Origin: Plectrocnemia conspersa
Taxonomy: Eukaryota > Arthropoda > Insecta > Trichoptera > Polycentropodidae
DNA length: 64,000 bases
Reading direction: 5' to 3'
Assembly (NCBI GenBank): GCA_009617715.1
Contig: VTFK01000541.1
Coordinates: 62,001 to 126,000, forward strand
Both the position numbers and the translations under genes were made by a program. Under the pieces are notes generated by a model. It had not been told where the DNA came from and did not search any database. It saw only the letters and a program-made list of their open reading frames with translations. Numbering within the stretch: the stretch's first letter is position 1; each line of letters starts with the position of its first letter. This document shows, piece by piece, positions 1 to 12,960 of the stretch.

Positions 1-1490
1 TATAAAGAAATTTAAGTACAACTTATTAATACATAGATTTATAATATAAATAAATTTTGGAAACTGTTACAAAAGTTAATATTTTCAGCGCCATGCCTTA
101 ATTAAAAGCGTTTCATTCACGTTTGGTAATAAATCATTAAATAATAAACAACTCGGGTCGCACAATAAAAAAGTAGTTACAAAGAACATTACGCCTTAGG
201 GCGTGAAAGACCCGCGGATGGTAAACGACCATTTGAGCTTTCAAAAAAACTCTATGAAAAGCTCGCTCCGTTGCATTCATTCCTTTTTCCACAGATACGT
301 TTATAAATACACACACACGCGTCCAAATCCCCGTCAAAATTTTGCGGCAGTGTCAAAATTACGTATTCCAAATTATATATTTTATCTCTCTTTCTTTCGC
401 CTATATATTTAACAGGAACAAACCGTTGCGTGAAACGCGTACACGTGTCTCTCTATATTTGTTCGCCTCCTTGGAAACTCGAGACACTTGAAAATCCACC
501 CTTGTAGAGTGTTTATACTCGGGAGTTTCACTTGGGATGTATTACCGTTGCGTTCATATTTGCGCGATGTGTGTATTGTCTATGTAAATTTATACATATT
601 TGAGTACCGAGCACTTGTAGTGAATCAGCGTAAAAATCGATAAAAAATAACAATCGCTTATATCGAGTAAAACAAACTCACGAGAAAACATATGTCGTAC
701 ATAGTGCATATTACATCCACGCTCCCTACTGATTAAAGCGCGTCACTAAAGGTCTGCTCCCCTGAATAATGTGCTCCGTAAATGTTTGTTTCCTTGTATT
801 ATATATGTATAGGTTATAAATGTATATATTATACTACCTATATATGTATATACTACCTACATAAATATGTATATTCTACCCTCGCAAGTATACAGGTTTC
901 CCACCCCTTTTGCTTACATGCAACCCCTAATTTCTGATATATTCAGTCAATAATATGCAATATGCGAATGCAATAAAATTATATTCGCTCTTTTAGCTAT
1001 ACTCAATTCGCGTTTTTTGGCATTTTTTAAATGTTTATATAATATTAAAAATAAATTATTAAATAAAAAAAAATATAACGACAAATAAAGACAATTATAT
1101 TATACTGAGACTGAACAATTATATTATACTTGCAATATTTTTTAAAACTCAGGTGAGCAATTAAAAGTGACAAATTTCTTTGTATAGTTCTCATAATTAC
1201 GGTTAAAACTATCTGCTTTAATATTTCGGTCAGGCTATGCACTTCAAACCATTTTAAGGGGCGCCCCATTATTATGGCCAAAGCCGTATATCGATATCGA
1301 TATATATACTACATACATTTAAACCAAATAGTTGCTCAGTTAAAATAAAATAGAGCAAGTGAACCCACCGGCACTGATATGTATGTTTTTGTACCTGCAG
1401 CATGTTCAAACCAATCCAATATGGATTATTTTCTCACAGTACTCAATTCAAATTTATATAGTGTACGTATATAAAAGACCGGCAGCTTAT
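1..1490. other. A+T-rich DNA without recognised gene
   Basis: No frame here shows coding character or a known protein motif. There are short TATATG-type simple tracts around 800-870 and a few more balanced patches near 200-560. I see no RNA gene or repeat boundary. Confidence 0.6.
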
Positions 1491-1499
1491 TGTGTTGCA

Positions 1500-1640
1500 T
1501 TGGTGTAGTATTGCGCGCGGGCCGCATAATCCCGGAAAAACCCGTCCGATCCCGGAACGATATTAAAAATAGAGTGACAAATGAAAATTTTTCAAATGCG
1601 GCCCGCAAAATAATCCCGGGTAATTCGGAACTTTTCGACA
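1500..1640. promoter_or_regulatory. GC-balanced island with three ATCCCGG words and an inverted repeat
   Basis: This island is rich in C and G against an A+T background. ATCCCGG occurs three times in about 90 bp, near 1529, 1549 and 1613. An 11-bp inverted pair, GCGGGCCGCAT at 1517-1527 and its complement at 1596-1606, flanks the middle. The frame across it (minus strand, 71 codons) has no recognisable domain. A regulatory element is inferred from composition and motif repetition only. Confidence 0.35.
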
Positions 1641-1930
1641 ATTCGCCGCTACGGCCATGAATTATTCACGAGATAAACGTAAAAGTACAATATAGATTCG
1701 TACATATATACGTATATCCTGACCGCAGATTCCAGTCGCCGGAGATCTCTATTAAATTTTCGTTTGAGATTCGATTGAAATGCGCTCTTCACAAAAACGC
1801 CTTTGTCGAATACCAAAGAGACAATCTTTACGGGATTTGAACGCCGTCGTGAGTTGAAGGGTTGCTTCTATATGAGATTTTGAAAAAAACGATTTTATTC
1901 AACGTACTAGCACATATTTAAGGTGAGTAA

Positions 1931-2012
1931 TGAAATTTATTAACTATTATGATTTGGCAGGTATCCCCAAAGCATCATGATGACCTTAATACATAATAGT
2001 TAATCAAACATT
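1931..2012. repeat. Hairpin-forming inverted repeat
   Basis: The arms ATTAACTATTATG (1939-1951) and the exact complement (1992-2004) flank a 40-nt loop. Pairing continues outward through TGAAA/TTTCA with small gaps. It may be a small foldback or MITE remnant. No target duplication was identified. Confidence 0.45.
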
Positions 2013-4235
2013 TCATACACATGTACATATAAACATATATAAATATGCTACGATAAGCTCATAATTTAACATATACCATATGTTGTCCAGTACGATAGAC
2101 CAACGGTATTACGCGTTGAATAATACCTGACAGATATACAATATAACCATATTCAAGAACACAACAAATTTATCGTACAAAACGCGAAATACAAAAGTGA
2201 CACGCGCTCCGCAAAACGGCGCCACAACGCAAACTTTAACTTCAACTAAATTGCAATTTAAGTCAAACGTATTTTTGGTTAAAGTATTTTTTTCTGTGAA
2301 AACAATTTAAGTTATTGGGAGAATATTTTGTTTTTATTTAATTTATTTAAATCGTAACAAATTACAATTAATTATAGCACCACTTGCGCATTATTTTATT
2401 GAGAATTGATAAATTAATAACTGTGTGACCTATCCAGGGTAATCGTACGTCATCGTCGTCGTTCAGAAAATATTAATATTAAATAATTTATTTTATATTC
2501 ACGATCATGTATGTTTGTTTTATAATACTCTCTACGGAGCTTCAAACATGTACGTTTATTACGTCTGTGCTAAAAATGTATCTTCATTATTTCCGCAGCT
2601 TTGACATGCAAAAAGTTTTTTTACGTCCCAAAAGTTTACCCCCAGCGGATTAATCATCCCAGACAAACAATTAATAATCCTAATACACTCTGCATAAATC
2701 CATAAAAAATAATTGAACGACCGTTTCGCCCCTCAGCGGATTACAAAGTCACGCATTCGTGTCTAATAATTGCGAATTAATAAACGGCAGGCTTCGAAAG
2801 TTGCAAAAGGAGTAAGACCGCGGTTAAACACTTTATTTCCGCAACATTCACTCCCAACCGAATTCCCCCGGCCAGAAATTAAATGGAATTCGAAAGATCT
2901 CGCGCTGCGAAAACTCAATTTAAATAATTCGCCGCGCAAATATTTGACCGATGAATATTCATAAATACGAACGAAGAGCAGGTAATTTATATTCAAAGCT
3001 GAGCTTTTTTCACTATAAAATTTCAAACCTTTGAGGGTGTGTATGTCCACCCATTTAAAATTCGCCTCCACTACACGGGCGTGTGTATTATGTTAAAAAA
3101 TAAAATTAATTTATAAATATTTTTCTAATTGCTTTTTAGTCTGAATACAGATGCTAAAAGTGCGCCTTTTAGGTAAGCGTAGAAAAGCTTTATTATTCAC
3201 AATGGAAAGCTGCCCTATGATTATATTTATTTATAATTTATATTCAGATGTAGTTTTAAAATAAACATAAAGCTAGATATTGAAAATAATAAATTTAATA
3301 AATAAGCAATATAGATTTTTTTTTTTAAAATATATGAATTTGTATATATTTTTAAACAGAGTAGAAAAAAAATATATTTTGCGAACAGACAAAAAATGCT
3401 GACGCAGATCATTTTACTCTCAAATATATAAGGAATCATACAAATACCATCCTTGCATATGCTATGCAAATATTAATACGCAATACAAAAATATTTTTAT
3501 AATATAAAACTGGAGATTTTAAATACCACCAAAATCAGTATGATTGCTAAGAATAGGCAAGATCAATCCAAACACACTAGAAATCGACTTTCAGGTTGAA
3601 ACTATTAAAATGCGGAAAAAACAGCATTACCACCAAATCTAGTCCAGCCACACGGTCACGTTAAGTAGCCAGGAGCTGAGCTTTAAATTGACTTAAAGAT
3701 TTTATGACGCAGAAACGACATGAACAATATAATAAGTATTTATATTTTAATCATAAACTTGAATAGACGCGTTTGTATTGCTCCATCTATTTTTTAGCAT
3801 TTTATCTTAGTTTTAAATTATACGAGTTTCGAATAGCATTTTAAATGAGTTTTTTAATTATGTTACTCAAAGCCGTTTCGTAAAAATACAGCTTAAGTCA
3901 CCTTTTAACATTATTTTTAAAATTTATCGATCGTTTAATAAACGCTTATCAAAACGGTTTTACTAGGTTTATGTCTTTACTTTCCAAATATTCATTGAAT
4001 ATGTTATAAAAAACAATAAAGCAAATAAACAGATTTTACAGTTATAACAGCATTAATTGAAAAATTATATCAAAAAAAGCTGTAAATATATTTGATGCTG
4101 CAAAAAATAAGTCTTATCTACTTTCTACTATTATATTGTAATACTACTTAAATTTCTCATTAAAATATGCCTTTTAAATTAACGCTTTTATGCTAGTATA
4201 AGCAAAATTGAAACCCATACCCTCCGTTTTAAGTT
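2013..4235. other. A+T-rich DNA, nothing recognised
   Basis: The open frames here lack domains and look like chance. Slightly GC-richer patches occur at 2,800-2,950 and 3,590-3,680. The only splice-like signal noted is TTTTAG|GTAAGC on the plus strand near 3,168, with a weak pyrimidine tract. Confidence 0.5.
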
Positions 4236-4239
4236 TAAG

Positions 4240-4560
4240 AAAAAAAAAATTATCCGCTGCAAAAGCAAAAGTAACATTTTGCGACATTATTTGCCGTCAG
4301 ACAATTTTCCAATTCCGCCCAAGCTCGTTAATACGTGATTTTGTTCTCTGGTCTCTTTTAGAAATTGCTTTGGAATCAAGAGCAAAGTCTGCAAGGAAGT
4401 GGTTCGTTGCTTTTCTTTTCTCTTTCGCCGTCGGTTGACAAGTGTTTACAGTCTGTTTGACGGCGCCGACCTTTTCACATGCTAAAAGCCTCATTTTCTT
4501 CCTTACACACATATTTTCTAAGAAGCTGTGTCTACTGTCGCTTTGCCGGCGGAAAGGAAT
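4240..4560. promoter_or_regulatory. Candidate conserved noncoding island
   Basis: Base composition shifts to near balance, with CG-containing words such as GACGGCGCCGACC near 4,458 and CGCCGTCGG near 4,425. Both strands carry open frames of about 70 codons with no domain resemblance, as expected where stop codons are rarer. It is interpreted as regulatory DNA; the comparison with related genomes has not been made. Confidence 0.35.
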
Positions 4561-5139
4561 AGAAAAACTGTAGTGCCTCGGTTAAAAATATCACTTTTGA
4601 TAACATTTCGAATCAAATTAATAGCAACAGATTTTGATCACTTCTATAAATGTATTATATTTAAATGCTTACTAATAAAAACGCTATTGATAGATGTAAT
4701 TGTAACTTGAATTGTATAAGTAAAAAAAATATTATTTTTAAACAGAGCTTCATAATAAATTATTTTTTTCCAAATGTCAGAAAATATTTATACTGTTTTT
4801 ATTAAAGCATCATATAAAGTTTGAAAACTACATTAGTATATTGTGTCCAACTATTAAATGTAATTTATTTCTTAATTATTTTAAGAAACTACCTTAGTCA
4901 GTTAGTGAGAAGGAACTTTATTTAGTACGATACAATGATGAAATCGTTTTTTTTAAGAAGTAGTGGCCATTTTGTAAAGAATTACAAGATGCGTTTTTCC
5001 TAATGTTTTAAAAGATTTTTTTACCCATTTGCGCTTTAATATGCTTTTTAGAATATTAGTAATATTACATAAAAAAAATTTAATGGTTTAAGAAAAAAAT
5101 ATTTTTTTTTAATATAAAAATTCTGTGGGTGCGTAAATT

Positions 5140-5510
5140 AGTTTACTAACATGGAGCTACGCAATGCACTGGCAACATACTGACAATGCCTCGCCCGTCC
5201 ACTCCAGCAATGACAACAAGAGTTCCAGGTAATTGTCAAGATTTCCTATTCTCATCCTAGTAAAAGTTTCAAAACTATATTGCTAAGGGAGAAGTAATAG
5301 GGGATAAAGCTATAACCAAGCAACTCCAACAACAACAACAAGAGTTTCAGATAAATTCCAAAGTTTCATTTCTTTTTCTAGTCAAATTTTGCAATACCTT
5401 ATAGCTAGGGAAGAAGTACCGTGGGGCAGATTTAATTAGCTCACCTGGAGTTACGGGGTATATTGGCAACATATACTTTGGTGACGCAACAGTAATGACA
5501 TGTCAGTCGA
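5140..5510 (+). repeat. Degenerate tandem repeat block
   Basis: ACAACAAGAGTTCCAG at 5,213 recurs as ACAACAAGAGTTTCAG at 5,335, about 122 bp later, and each copy is followed by related sequence (a CTAGT-AAA tract, then GCTA-GGGA-GAAGTA). A separate related pair, GGAGCTACG...TGGCAACATACTG near 5,153 and GGAGTTACG...TGGCAACATATAC near 5,447, is about 294 bp apart. The copies are well diverged. It could be a minisatellite or the remains of a transposon with internal repeats. Confidence 0.5.
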
Positions 5511-7410
5511 CACCATAAAAACTATGAATCTTTGCGCAATGGAAAATCTCCGCCTTATTACCAACTCGTCACTGCACGTTCACTTAAGTTACAATAAGCT
5601 ACAAGTGAATTAAAAACTTTAAATGCGTTATTCGCATATCCTTAAATTCCCTATGTTTAACCTGTCTATCAAGTTCAAGTAATTAAGCAAAATGATAATA
5701 TATAACGAATAGATACAAAATGAAAAACTCTTATATGCATGGATACGTTATACCTTAAATAATAGTAAAAATAATTAAATAACTATTATTGCTTAACTTA
5801 TCTTAGTTTCATTGATATTTTAAAGCTTAAAATATGTCGCTTATGTATTTTTTTAAAGCTCGATTTAATTAGGAGTAACTATTTTTTAAACAGATAATGA
5901 TTTCTGAATAACTGATTTTCATCATTAACTAGATATGCATATTAAATGTTGAAAAGTAATTTCAATATTGAACAATTAAAATTAAAAATACACATGAGAC
6001 TCTTCAACTCTATTTTTAAATATTTTATATATAATACTCTCAGTAACATTTAAAGAAGCACAATACTAATGCAATGAAATTGTATTTATCTATAATCTAC
6101 TGCTGTGAAACAGTTAGTCTAATATGGTAATAGTGAGAAAAATACATAAAAGAACACAAATATTTTGCATACCTATTTATTTTCTCGTATACGTATCCTT
6201 GAGTTGTGTCGACGCATTAAATTGACAAGCGCAAGTGAATGTGAAACGGCAAGTGCATGGTTGCCAAATCTCTACCTATTTATTATATAAGTAAATATTC
6301 TAGCAAAAATGAAGATGAAAATTAATAATTCCAATTACATTCTAAAATCTACGTAATTGCTAATCAAATCGAGAGTGTGCGAGCCAAAAAAGCGAATTTA
6401 AACGCATACAAAGTTCATAATGTACACTTCCATTCAAAATTTACTTTCAACAAGACTTCAATCTGATTTCTCCGTCTTAGGACACAAGAGAGTTAGAATA
6501 CCGATAAAGCCACCGCTTCCCTCTGCACGTTAACCGTGTTCCAGTTTTAACCCAAGCTTCGAATACGACTGAATTTCTTAGACACAGACAACGCTACTAC
6601 ATGTAATTATACAAACTGTACGTTGATTCAAAAATTGCTGCACAATAAAAGTAAATAGCTTACATTCAGGCTAAGACAATACTACACCAGCAACACAGAT
6701 AGATTTACTACGTATTAATTAACCAAAATGTCTGTTTTAATTTTTGAAACAGCAAATTTGTTTAATTAGTTTAAACTAACAGTACTATAAGCGCGGGTTA
6801 CTCGTTAAATACTCATTAGAATGCTTAGTTGATTGGTTTGCTCGGGGCGAGGGAAATTCTCGAAATGGCACATTTATTATGTGTAGTATATTTACATACA
6901 CTTATACTACCAAATTATACATATGAAGTTTTATTACTAGTGTGCAAAATATTATCAAAATATTTAATGTTCCAATATACCAATTTAGGCGAATTGACTG
7001 GGGGCTTGTAAACAATCGTTTCGTTTTAATTGGACGAGATAAACAGCTATCGCTAAAGTATAAATAAATTAAGCTGAATGTAAATAAAGTTAGATTTATT
7101 GAACGTAAGAAATTTGCTTATACAAAAAGCGCTTTTCTAATAAATCGAATGTATTGGAACTTTATTAAAATAATAATGAATAAAATAATTAGAGAATATA
7201 CGACCATATAATCTAAGCTTTTATTTTAATATATATATACTATTTACAACCTAAGCCATAATAGTGGTGTTAATTGATTAATTATTGCTTAATTTAAAAA
7301 AAAATACCCTATTTAATTTGTTATGCAAATATTTTTTTTTAATTATGCTGGAAAACTGCAATTTAAGTGAAAGCTGAATATTAAAAAATATCAGTTTCAG
7401 TATTCACAAC
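5511..7410. other. A+T-rich DNA with one balanced patch
   Basis: No gene was recognised. A patch at about 6,360-6,600 is more balanced in composition and carries CG words, and may be another noncoding island. The 60-codon frame at 6,829-7,011 has no domain and is not supported. Confidence 0.5.
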
Positions 7411-7419
7411 CCAAAATAT

Positions 7420-7940
7420 GTCCTCATTAATCATTTCTCTATCGAATCATCTCGACCGTTGACCAATGTTCGGTTGATAGGTCAACACAAAATTTATGGC
7501 TATTTAACACGCCTAATGTAATCAGAGATGTTTTCGTTAATCTTAAGTTTAACGCGTTTGTTAAGGTGTTAATTTAGACACACACAACACGTTCGATACG
7601 CAAATTTTACATAATTATATTGCGTTAATTAACATTCAGCACACCTCATTGGACACGATTAAAGCGTCCGCGTTAACTAATTAACGCCCGTCGTCGCACA
7701 CTGATAACATTATCGCTAATACACGGAGAAATTATATAATATCGCGATTAACGCCTCAATTTCGTAGCGGCTGGCCCATTAGTTCGGTTTATAATGTTTC
7801 CTCTTTACCCCCGTACCTAATAGCGCCCCCTTTTATCTTTTAAATTGCCCTTTTCTGTCCGCAAAATTACGATGGCCGCATAGTGCTTAACAAATAATTA
7901 TATTAGCGTCATTAGCGTAAACACAACACGCTTTTCCATG
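7420..7940. promoter_or_regulatory. Candidate enhancer: dense TAAT/ATTA homeodomain-type cluster
   Basis: Roughly fifteen TAAT or ATTA cores lie in about 500 bp, many within GC-bearing contexts rather than plain A+T tracts: GCGTTAATTAAC (7,622), AACTAATTAACGCC (about 7,674), GCGATTAACGCC (about 7,744), CCCATTAG (7,777) and GTCATTAGCG (7,908). TAAT-core sites are the known targets of many homeodomain proteins. The cluster is seen directly; enhancer function is inferred. Confidence 0.4.
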
Positions 7941-8224
7941 CTAGCAGTGTATTTAAAAAAATGTATTTCCTTATGTTTACTAAAATATAGAGAATCGTAT
8001 AATTGTCTATCGTAGACATGTATTACTAATAATAGTAAACCTAAAAGAGACACCCTAATACATTGTAGTTATACTAATATGATAAAAAAGTTTAATATAC
8101 CAATTAAAGATATGGTATTTAACTTTGATTTGTGTTTAATTTCTCTATAACAGTTTAGTTAGTTTTTTTTAATAAAAAAGTATACTAACTTTAAGAGGAG
8201 TTATCTATTTTGCTAGGGTTTGAA

Positions 8225-8275
8225 GTCAGAGGTGGTGCTTACCTGAAAAATAAAAACAGTTTATTAAAAATTATA
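8225..8275 (-). promoter_or_regulatory. Candidate recursive-splicing ratchet point
   Basis: On the minus strand a pyrimidine tract (CTGTTTTTATTTTTCAG) abuts GTAAGC, with the junction between 8,243 and 8,242. A possible branch-point context, AATAAAC, lies just upstream. A 3' splice site fused to a 5' splice site is the known architecture of zero-length ratchet points in long insect introns. The strand matches the signal-peptide exon at 63.6 kb, so it could divide that gene's long intron. One chance match in 64 kb cannot be excluded. Confidence 0.4.
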
Positions 8276-8526
8276 GAATCATTTAAATCGATGTTATCTA
8301 TGTTATATTGTAGCACAATAAAAAAATAATATGTAATTTATTTTCGTGAATCAGTTTATATGATTTCATTAGCATTGCCTTTATTAGCAAAATTTTTACG
8401 TCATAAAAAATGCTATTAAAAGTGACTCTCATCTGCATATCATACATTTGTAATAGTAATTTAAATGCCATGTAATAAATTTAAAAAATGACATCACGGT
8501 TTTCAGTATAAAGAAACTTTTTCTGT

Positions 8527-8874
8527 ATGTTAACGTCCTTATTACTCGTTAGCATACACACAAAGAGTTTTATGAATATAATACGAGCGCGTACGTTTAT
8601 TGTTCGTCGCGTTATTTTTCGTCTAAATTCAGCCGAAGAATGTAACGGCGAAAAAAAAGTACTTTTGTTTCATTCACTTTATTGTGTCATCCGTATGAAC
8701 AACTTTTATTTCTTTGTACTCGCTCAACGTTGTATTATAAGCTGGGGTAGGAAATTTTTCACAGAGGGACGTATAACTTTTCGTCATTTTCTACGACAAT
8801 GGGAAAAGAATTTCAATTATGCGTGTATCCCTAGGATTTGCTCTCCTCCATGCTCTTCTTTTAGATTTGATTGA
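8527..8874. promoter_or_regulatory. GC-balanced island with a 115-codon open frame
   Basis: The plus strand is open for 115 codons, but the translation is cysteine- and arginine-rich with no domain. I see no splice sites at suitable ends. Composition resembles the other noncoding islands. It is treated as a possible regulatory island rather than a gene. Confidence 0.25.
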
Positions 8875-9431
8875 AAAATCGTAGTCAAAGCCGTGCGTCT
8901 ATATTGAAAATTTCGTACTAAGCGAAATATTTATAAAAAAGCTTTATTGCACCCCCTGTCAAGTGCCAGTACAATAGACCAGTGGTTAAATCATTGTTTA
9001 TCAAGTAAAAGGTCAACTCAAACAACTTAAATTCTATCAAGTCGGTGAGATCAAAGTTAATAATGATAATTGATACTAAAACTAGTTTTAATGCTCTTAA
9101 ATTATAATATATCTTTCTAGAAAGTGGGAGTTGCTTCTTAACTATAAATCAAAAACCACAAGACATTAACATTTTAGGCAAAAAAATAGTTATACTATCA
9201 TATAAAACATATATTATATGTATGTAGGGGATGCAAATACCCTGACAAATCAGTAACCTGGTTCTCGGATATTTTTTCTCCACTATGGTTATAATTTATA
9301 TATTATAAGCTAAAATATTTTATTTGGGTATTTGCTCAAATTGTATTTAATTATATAAATAAAAAAAATGTTTTAATATAAAATTAAAACATATGTATAA
9401 TTATGTATTATGATTATAATTATATGTTTTA

Positions 9432-9520
9432 ATTATTTTTATTTAATCTTTCGTTGTAAACTGACAGGCGTAAGCCCAATATAATACAACGGGTAAATCT
9501 GATATAATGCATATCACAAT
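9432..9520 (-). repeat. SINE tail fragment, second copy of the 15.2-kb family
   Basis: CTGACAGGCGTAAGCCCAAT at about 9,461 is repeated exactly near 15,214. Flanking sequence also matches: a TTTTTATTNAATCTT lead-in, ACAACGGGYAAATCT, and a GATATAATG tail. This copy has no tRNA-like head, so it is a truncated member. An A+T inverted repeat lies just to its left (9,380-9,440). Confidence 0.65.
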
Positions 9521-11430
9521 AAAATGAAAGTAATATAAAAAAAACAACAAAAATCAATAACCACGTAAATGACTAAAAGCCACTATTAAATCTAAGATAC
9601 TAGTCACTAAGTTTAATATGTACTGTGAAGAAAATTTAACGCAAAAGCTTTGTAGCGGATTTTATTTGAGCTTATTTTAAATTAACATGATGTTTTGTTT
9701 TATAACACAGAATTACTTTAACTCATATTTATTGATAAAAAGCCAAGAAATTACAAAAATAATTTAAATTTATAATAGAAAAACTATGCCTTCAAGCAGA
9801 AATTAAAACGTTCGGTAAAACACATATTAATATTAGAAATTATAACATACGTGAAAATTTCGGAGAAAAAAGTATTTTTACAACATGCCTAAAGGCGGAA
9901 TTTGTAGTACGTTATATGAACTTTCAAGGTCATTTGATGTACCCATTTGTGTGGGATCAGAATTATATGTGTATCTTCGTATGTGGGATTAAAATATTTT
10001 ATGGATCGGAATTAAATCTCCATGTGTATGATTGAAATATGATTATATTATTTTGATGAATAATATTTTAATCTGTTTTCGAAATCGATTACCTAAAATC
10101 TATTTTTTAGGATTATATAAATATATTTTAATAATAATATCATTTTTAAATACAATAAAGCAACAATCCTATTATCTGATATAAAAACAACATCGATTTT
10201 GAAAATAGCGAAAATAGCGGTAAAAAATAAGTTACTTTAAATTAATGACTGTAGTATAAATTTATAAATCTAATTTTGTATTTTTTTATTACACTAAATA
10301 ATATTTGTTAGTATATATTAAATTTATTAAAAGCAAATTATTATTTTAATCAATTATAATTATGGATTTTTAAAATAGAAAAAGAGAGCTTTCATATACA
10401 TTTGTATCCTCCTACTTGTTTTTATTATCATTGCTTTGAACGTAAATTTTTAAACTCAAAAATTCAAAGACATATTTTATAATCAAATACATGTAGCTAG
10501 TATATAAATATTTTCTAGTTTACAATAAAAAAAAGCAATAAGTTCAAATCAAAGTAATAAAAATAAGATTTTTTTTTAAATATCATTTCATAAAAATCAA
10601 ATAAATAAAAGCATACATTTTTAATTACTTATATCTATAACTTTTTATATTATGTGAAGATTTGAATAAAACCAAATTTTACAACCAAAGCAAGGACATA
10701 GTAAATACTTAAATTTAATTTTATTAAGTTTGCTTTTGTAGTGACTGATTCTAGAGATTAGTGGGTTAATATGGTCTCGCGTAATATTTTTTTTAAATAT
10801 TTTTCAGAATGTTAATGGCAGTGTTTTTAATGCATGGTATTAAAAGTATAATACGATTTTTTATAAGGATAGAACATAAAGGTGTCTTGTATATTATTTT
10901 AGTCGCTTCATTTTTAATAACTTGGAATGTAAAAAATATACACACTGAGTTATCGTATACTATTAACAGTCTTATTAGCTGTTTATATGTATTATTTTAA
11001 TTTTGAAGTAAGGTGACAACGGCAGCAAACTATTAATACCTGATATCTCCTTATTCATTTCTACCAGTTGAAAGCAATAGCTATTTTTAATTTGTAAATA
11101 ATATACAAAGCTACTATTGATAATAATATTATACATAGTAGCATCTGCTTAAAATAATTATATAAGATTCTGTATATAATACGATTAAATTCGATAAGAT
11201 TTTTTATTTGGTTAATTTAACTATAATTAGTTCAAGACTGTAAAAACTAGTTATTTTAAATTGGTATTAAAATAATGATTTCTTATACAGTGAACCTAAA
11301 TATTAAGATGTATTTTTATAATTTATAATACTATATTGTTAACGTTTCGTTTTACTTCTATGCGATCAACACCTAAAAGTTACATACGTAGCAGTCAAAA
11401 GATACGACAATATAGCACTAAAGTAACGTA
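9521..11430. other. A+T-rich DNA, nothing recognised
   Basis: No supported gene. Two imperfect copies of a roughly 55-bp unit (GTGGGATCAGAATTA and TGGATCGGAATTAAA, each followed by TGTGTAT) lie at 9,950-10,040. The remainder is low-complexity A+T. Confidence 0.5.
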
Positions 11431-11439
11431 TGAATATAA

Positions 11440-12000
11440 TATAATGTATCCTCTCCCTCGTTTCCGTACATGCTGTGATACTTTACATTTTCCTTTTACG
11501 GCGGCTCATGAATCTGATATACAATTACCGTATTGTCCTCGCACAAGCTTCTTTTTGTCCCTGTTTTCCCTAATAAGCAAAAGCTGGCCCAGAAAAGACG
11601 GAATCTTGAAAAGTGCTTGTCAAAAGTGACAAGTCGACAAATAGCTTCGAGATCAGATTACCTAGACAGCGATAAAGGGTAAGTTTGACCCCTGGGGTTC
11701 AAAAATTATTATATTATATTTTTGAGATTTATTATGCATAGCGTGGTGGTATTTTTGGTAATCTGCCTTTGTTCTCCGCCTGGTCACCGGGGTAAGTAGA
11801 AGAGTACACTGGTGTGTGTATGTGTGATACGAGGGGTTGAATGCAAAATAATAATATGCAAATATAAAAGGATGTGTGTACATATGAATATAAATCGATA
11901 TAAAATTATATATGGGTAAAAAAAAGAATGGGCGAAATTCGCAATATAATCTTTGCCAATTTTTCGATGGGCGAACCCTTTACTCGCCTCGATGAATCTC
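11440..12000. promoter_or_regulatory. Candidate conserved noncoding island with donor-like sites
   Basis: A balanced stretch contains two good plus-strand donor-like words, AAAGGGTAAGT near 11,675 and CGGGGTAAGTAG near 11,789, but no matching acceptor-bounded coding frame was found. The 97-codon plus frame ending at 11,629 has no domain. An unrecognised noncoding exon is possible; a regulatory island is the simpler reading. Confidence 0.3.
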
Positions 12001-12599
12001 ATATTTTAAGTTCTCAAAGAGAAATTCCGTCAAATGCTGCAGGAATTTGTCAAAAAATATTAAAATTGTATTCTGTTTAAGAGCTTCCCAGTTATTAAAT
12101 ATCGTTTTGATCCATTAAGATGCTCCTATAAATTATAGAAGTATGAAAAAAGACAATAAAAATATTATAGCGATTTTTTTCTGAAAAATGATATAAAATA
12201 TTATAAAACGTTAATATTCTATTTCGATTTATGAATTATTATAAACTCTTATAATAATAAATGCTATAAAAAATATGTTATTTAAAAGAGACAAATAAAA
12301 CAATATCGTATTTTATAAGTATATTGGTGAAATATCTGTGGTAGTTTATTATAAAAATAAATATTCGTAAACTATTTCGTAGACAATAACAAATAGTCTG
12401 TTCCCGTTCAAATTATCGTATTGCCCAGATGATTAAGAGTAAAAAGACCGAAAGACCTCCTCTGACTAAGAGAGTTTATAGAAGCAAACTCGATATTATA
12501 AAACTCACTTTTATCATTAACTTTTACATTTAGACAATTTTACCACTTTGTTTCTAACTGTAGGGGGCCTATTTATATGTATTTATTTAAGTTTATTAT

Positions 12600-12960
12600 G
12601 GCCAAAACTTAGCGGAACTTTGGTGACACTGGCGTGACGGATTCTGGTGGCAATCCTGGCGGGCTCGCACGCCGGTGCGAGCCTCGCGCACCGTCCGCTC
12701 ACACACTTGTAATTATAAATCTTCAATAAAAACACTAATGCAGCGGCTCAAAATGTGTCTAAATGCCACCCGTTACCTCCCGTAGCCAAAGAACAAATAA
12801 TAAATGTCGAGCGTCAATTGGAACTTCGGAGAGTATAGGTCAAGATGATTTTAATTTTGATCCCTTAGAATAGCGAGAAAAGAGCTACTTTCCACTTCAT
12901 GTCAGACCTGGTCCAGATACAAAATTTGCAATCCATAAACTCAACTTGATATTCGAAGAT
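12600..12960. promoter_or_regulatory. GC-rich island with a perfect short hairpin
   Basis: The most GC-rich patch in this part of the window. A perfect 9-bp stem (GGCTCGCAC at 12,662-12,670, GTGCGAGCC at 12,675-12,683) closes a GCCG tetraloop, and CTCGCGCACC follows as a second imperfect partner. No coding signal was seen. Confidence 0.35.

Noticed and set aside
2083..2110. GTCCAGTACGATAGACCAACGG resemblance (in part) to 8,962-8,985
   Set aside because: Only about 20 bp similar with no extension, so it could be chance.
5440..5460. Minus-strand ratchet-like CCAG|GTGAGC
   Set aside because: No pyrimidine tract precedes the AG and it lies in a repeat block.
8527..8874. 115-codon plus-strand open frame as a gene
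   Set aside because: No domain, no splice context and composition like the noncoding islands.
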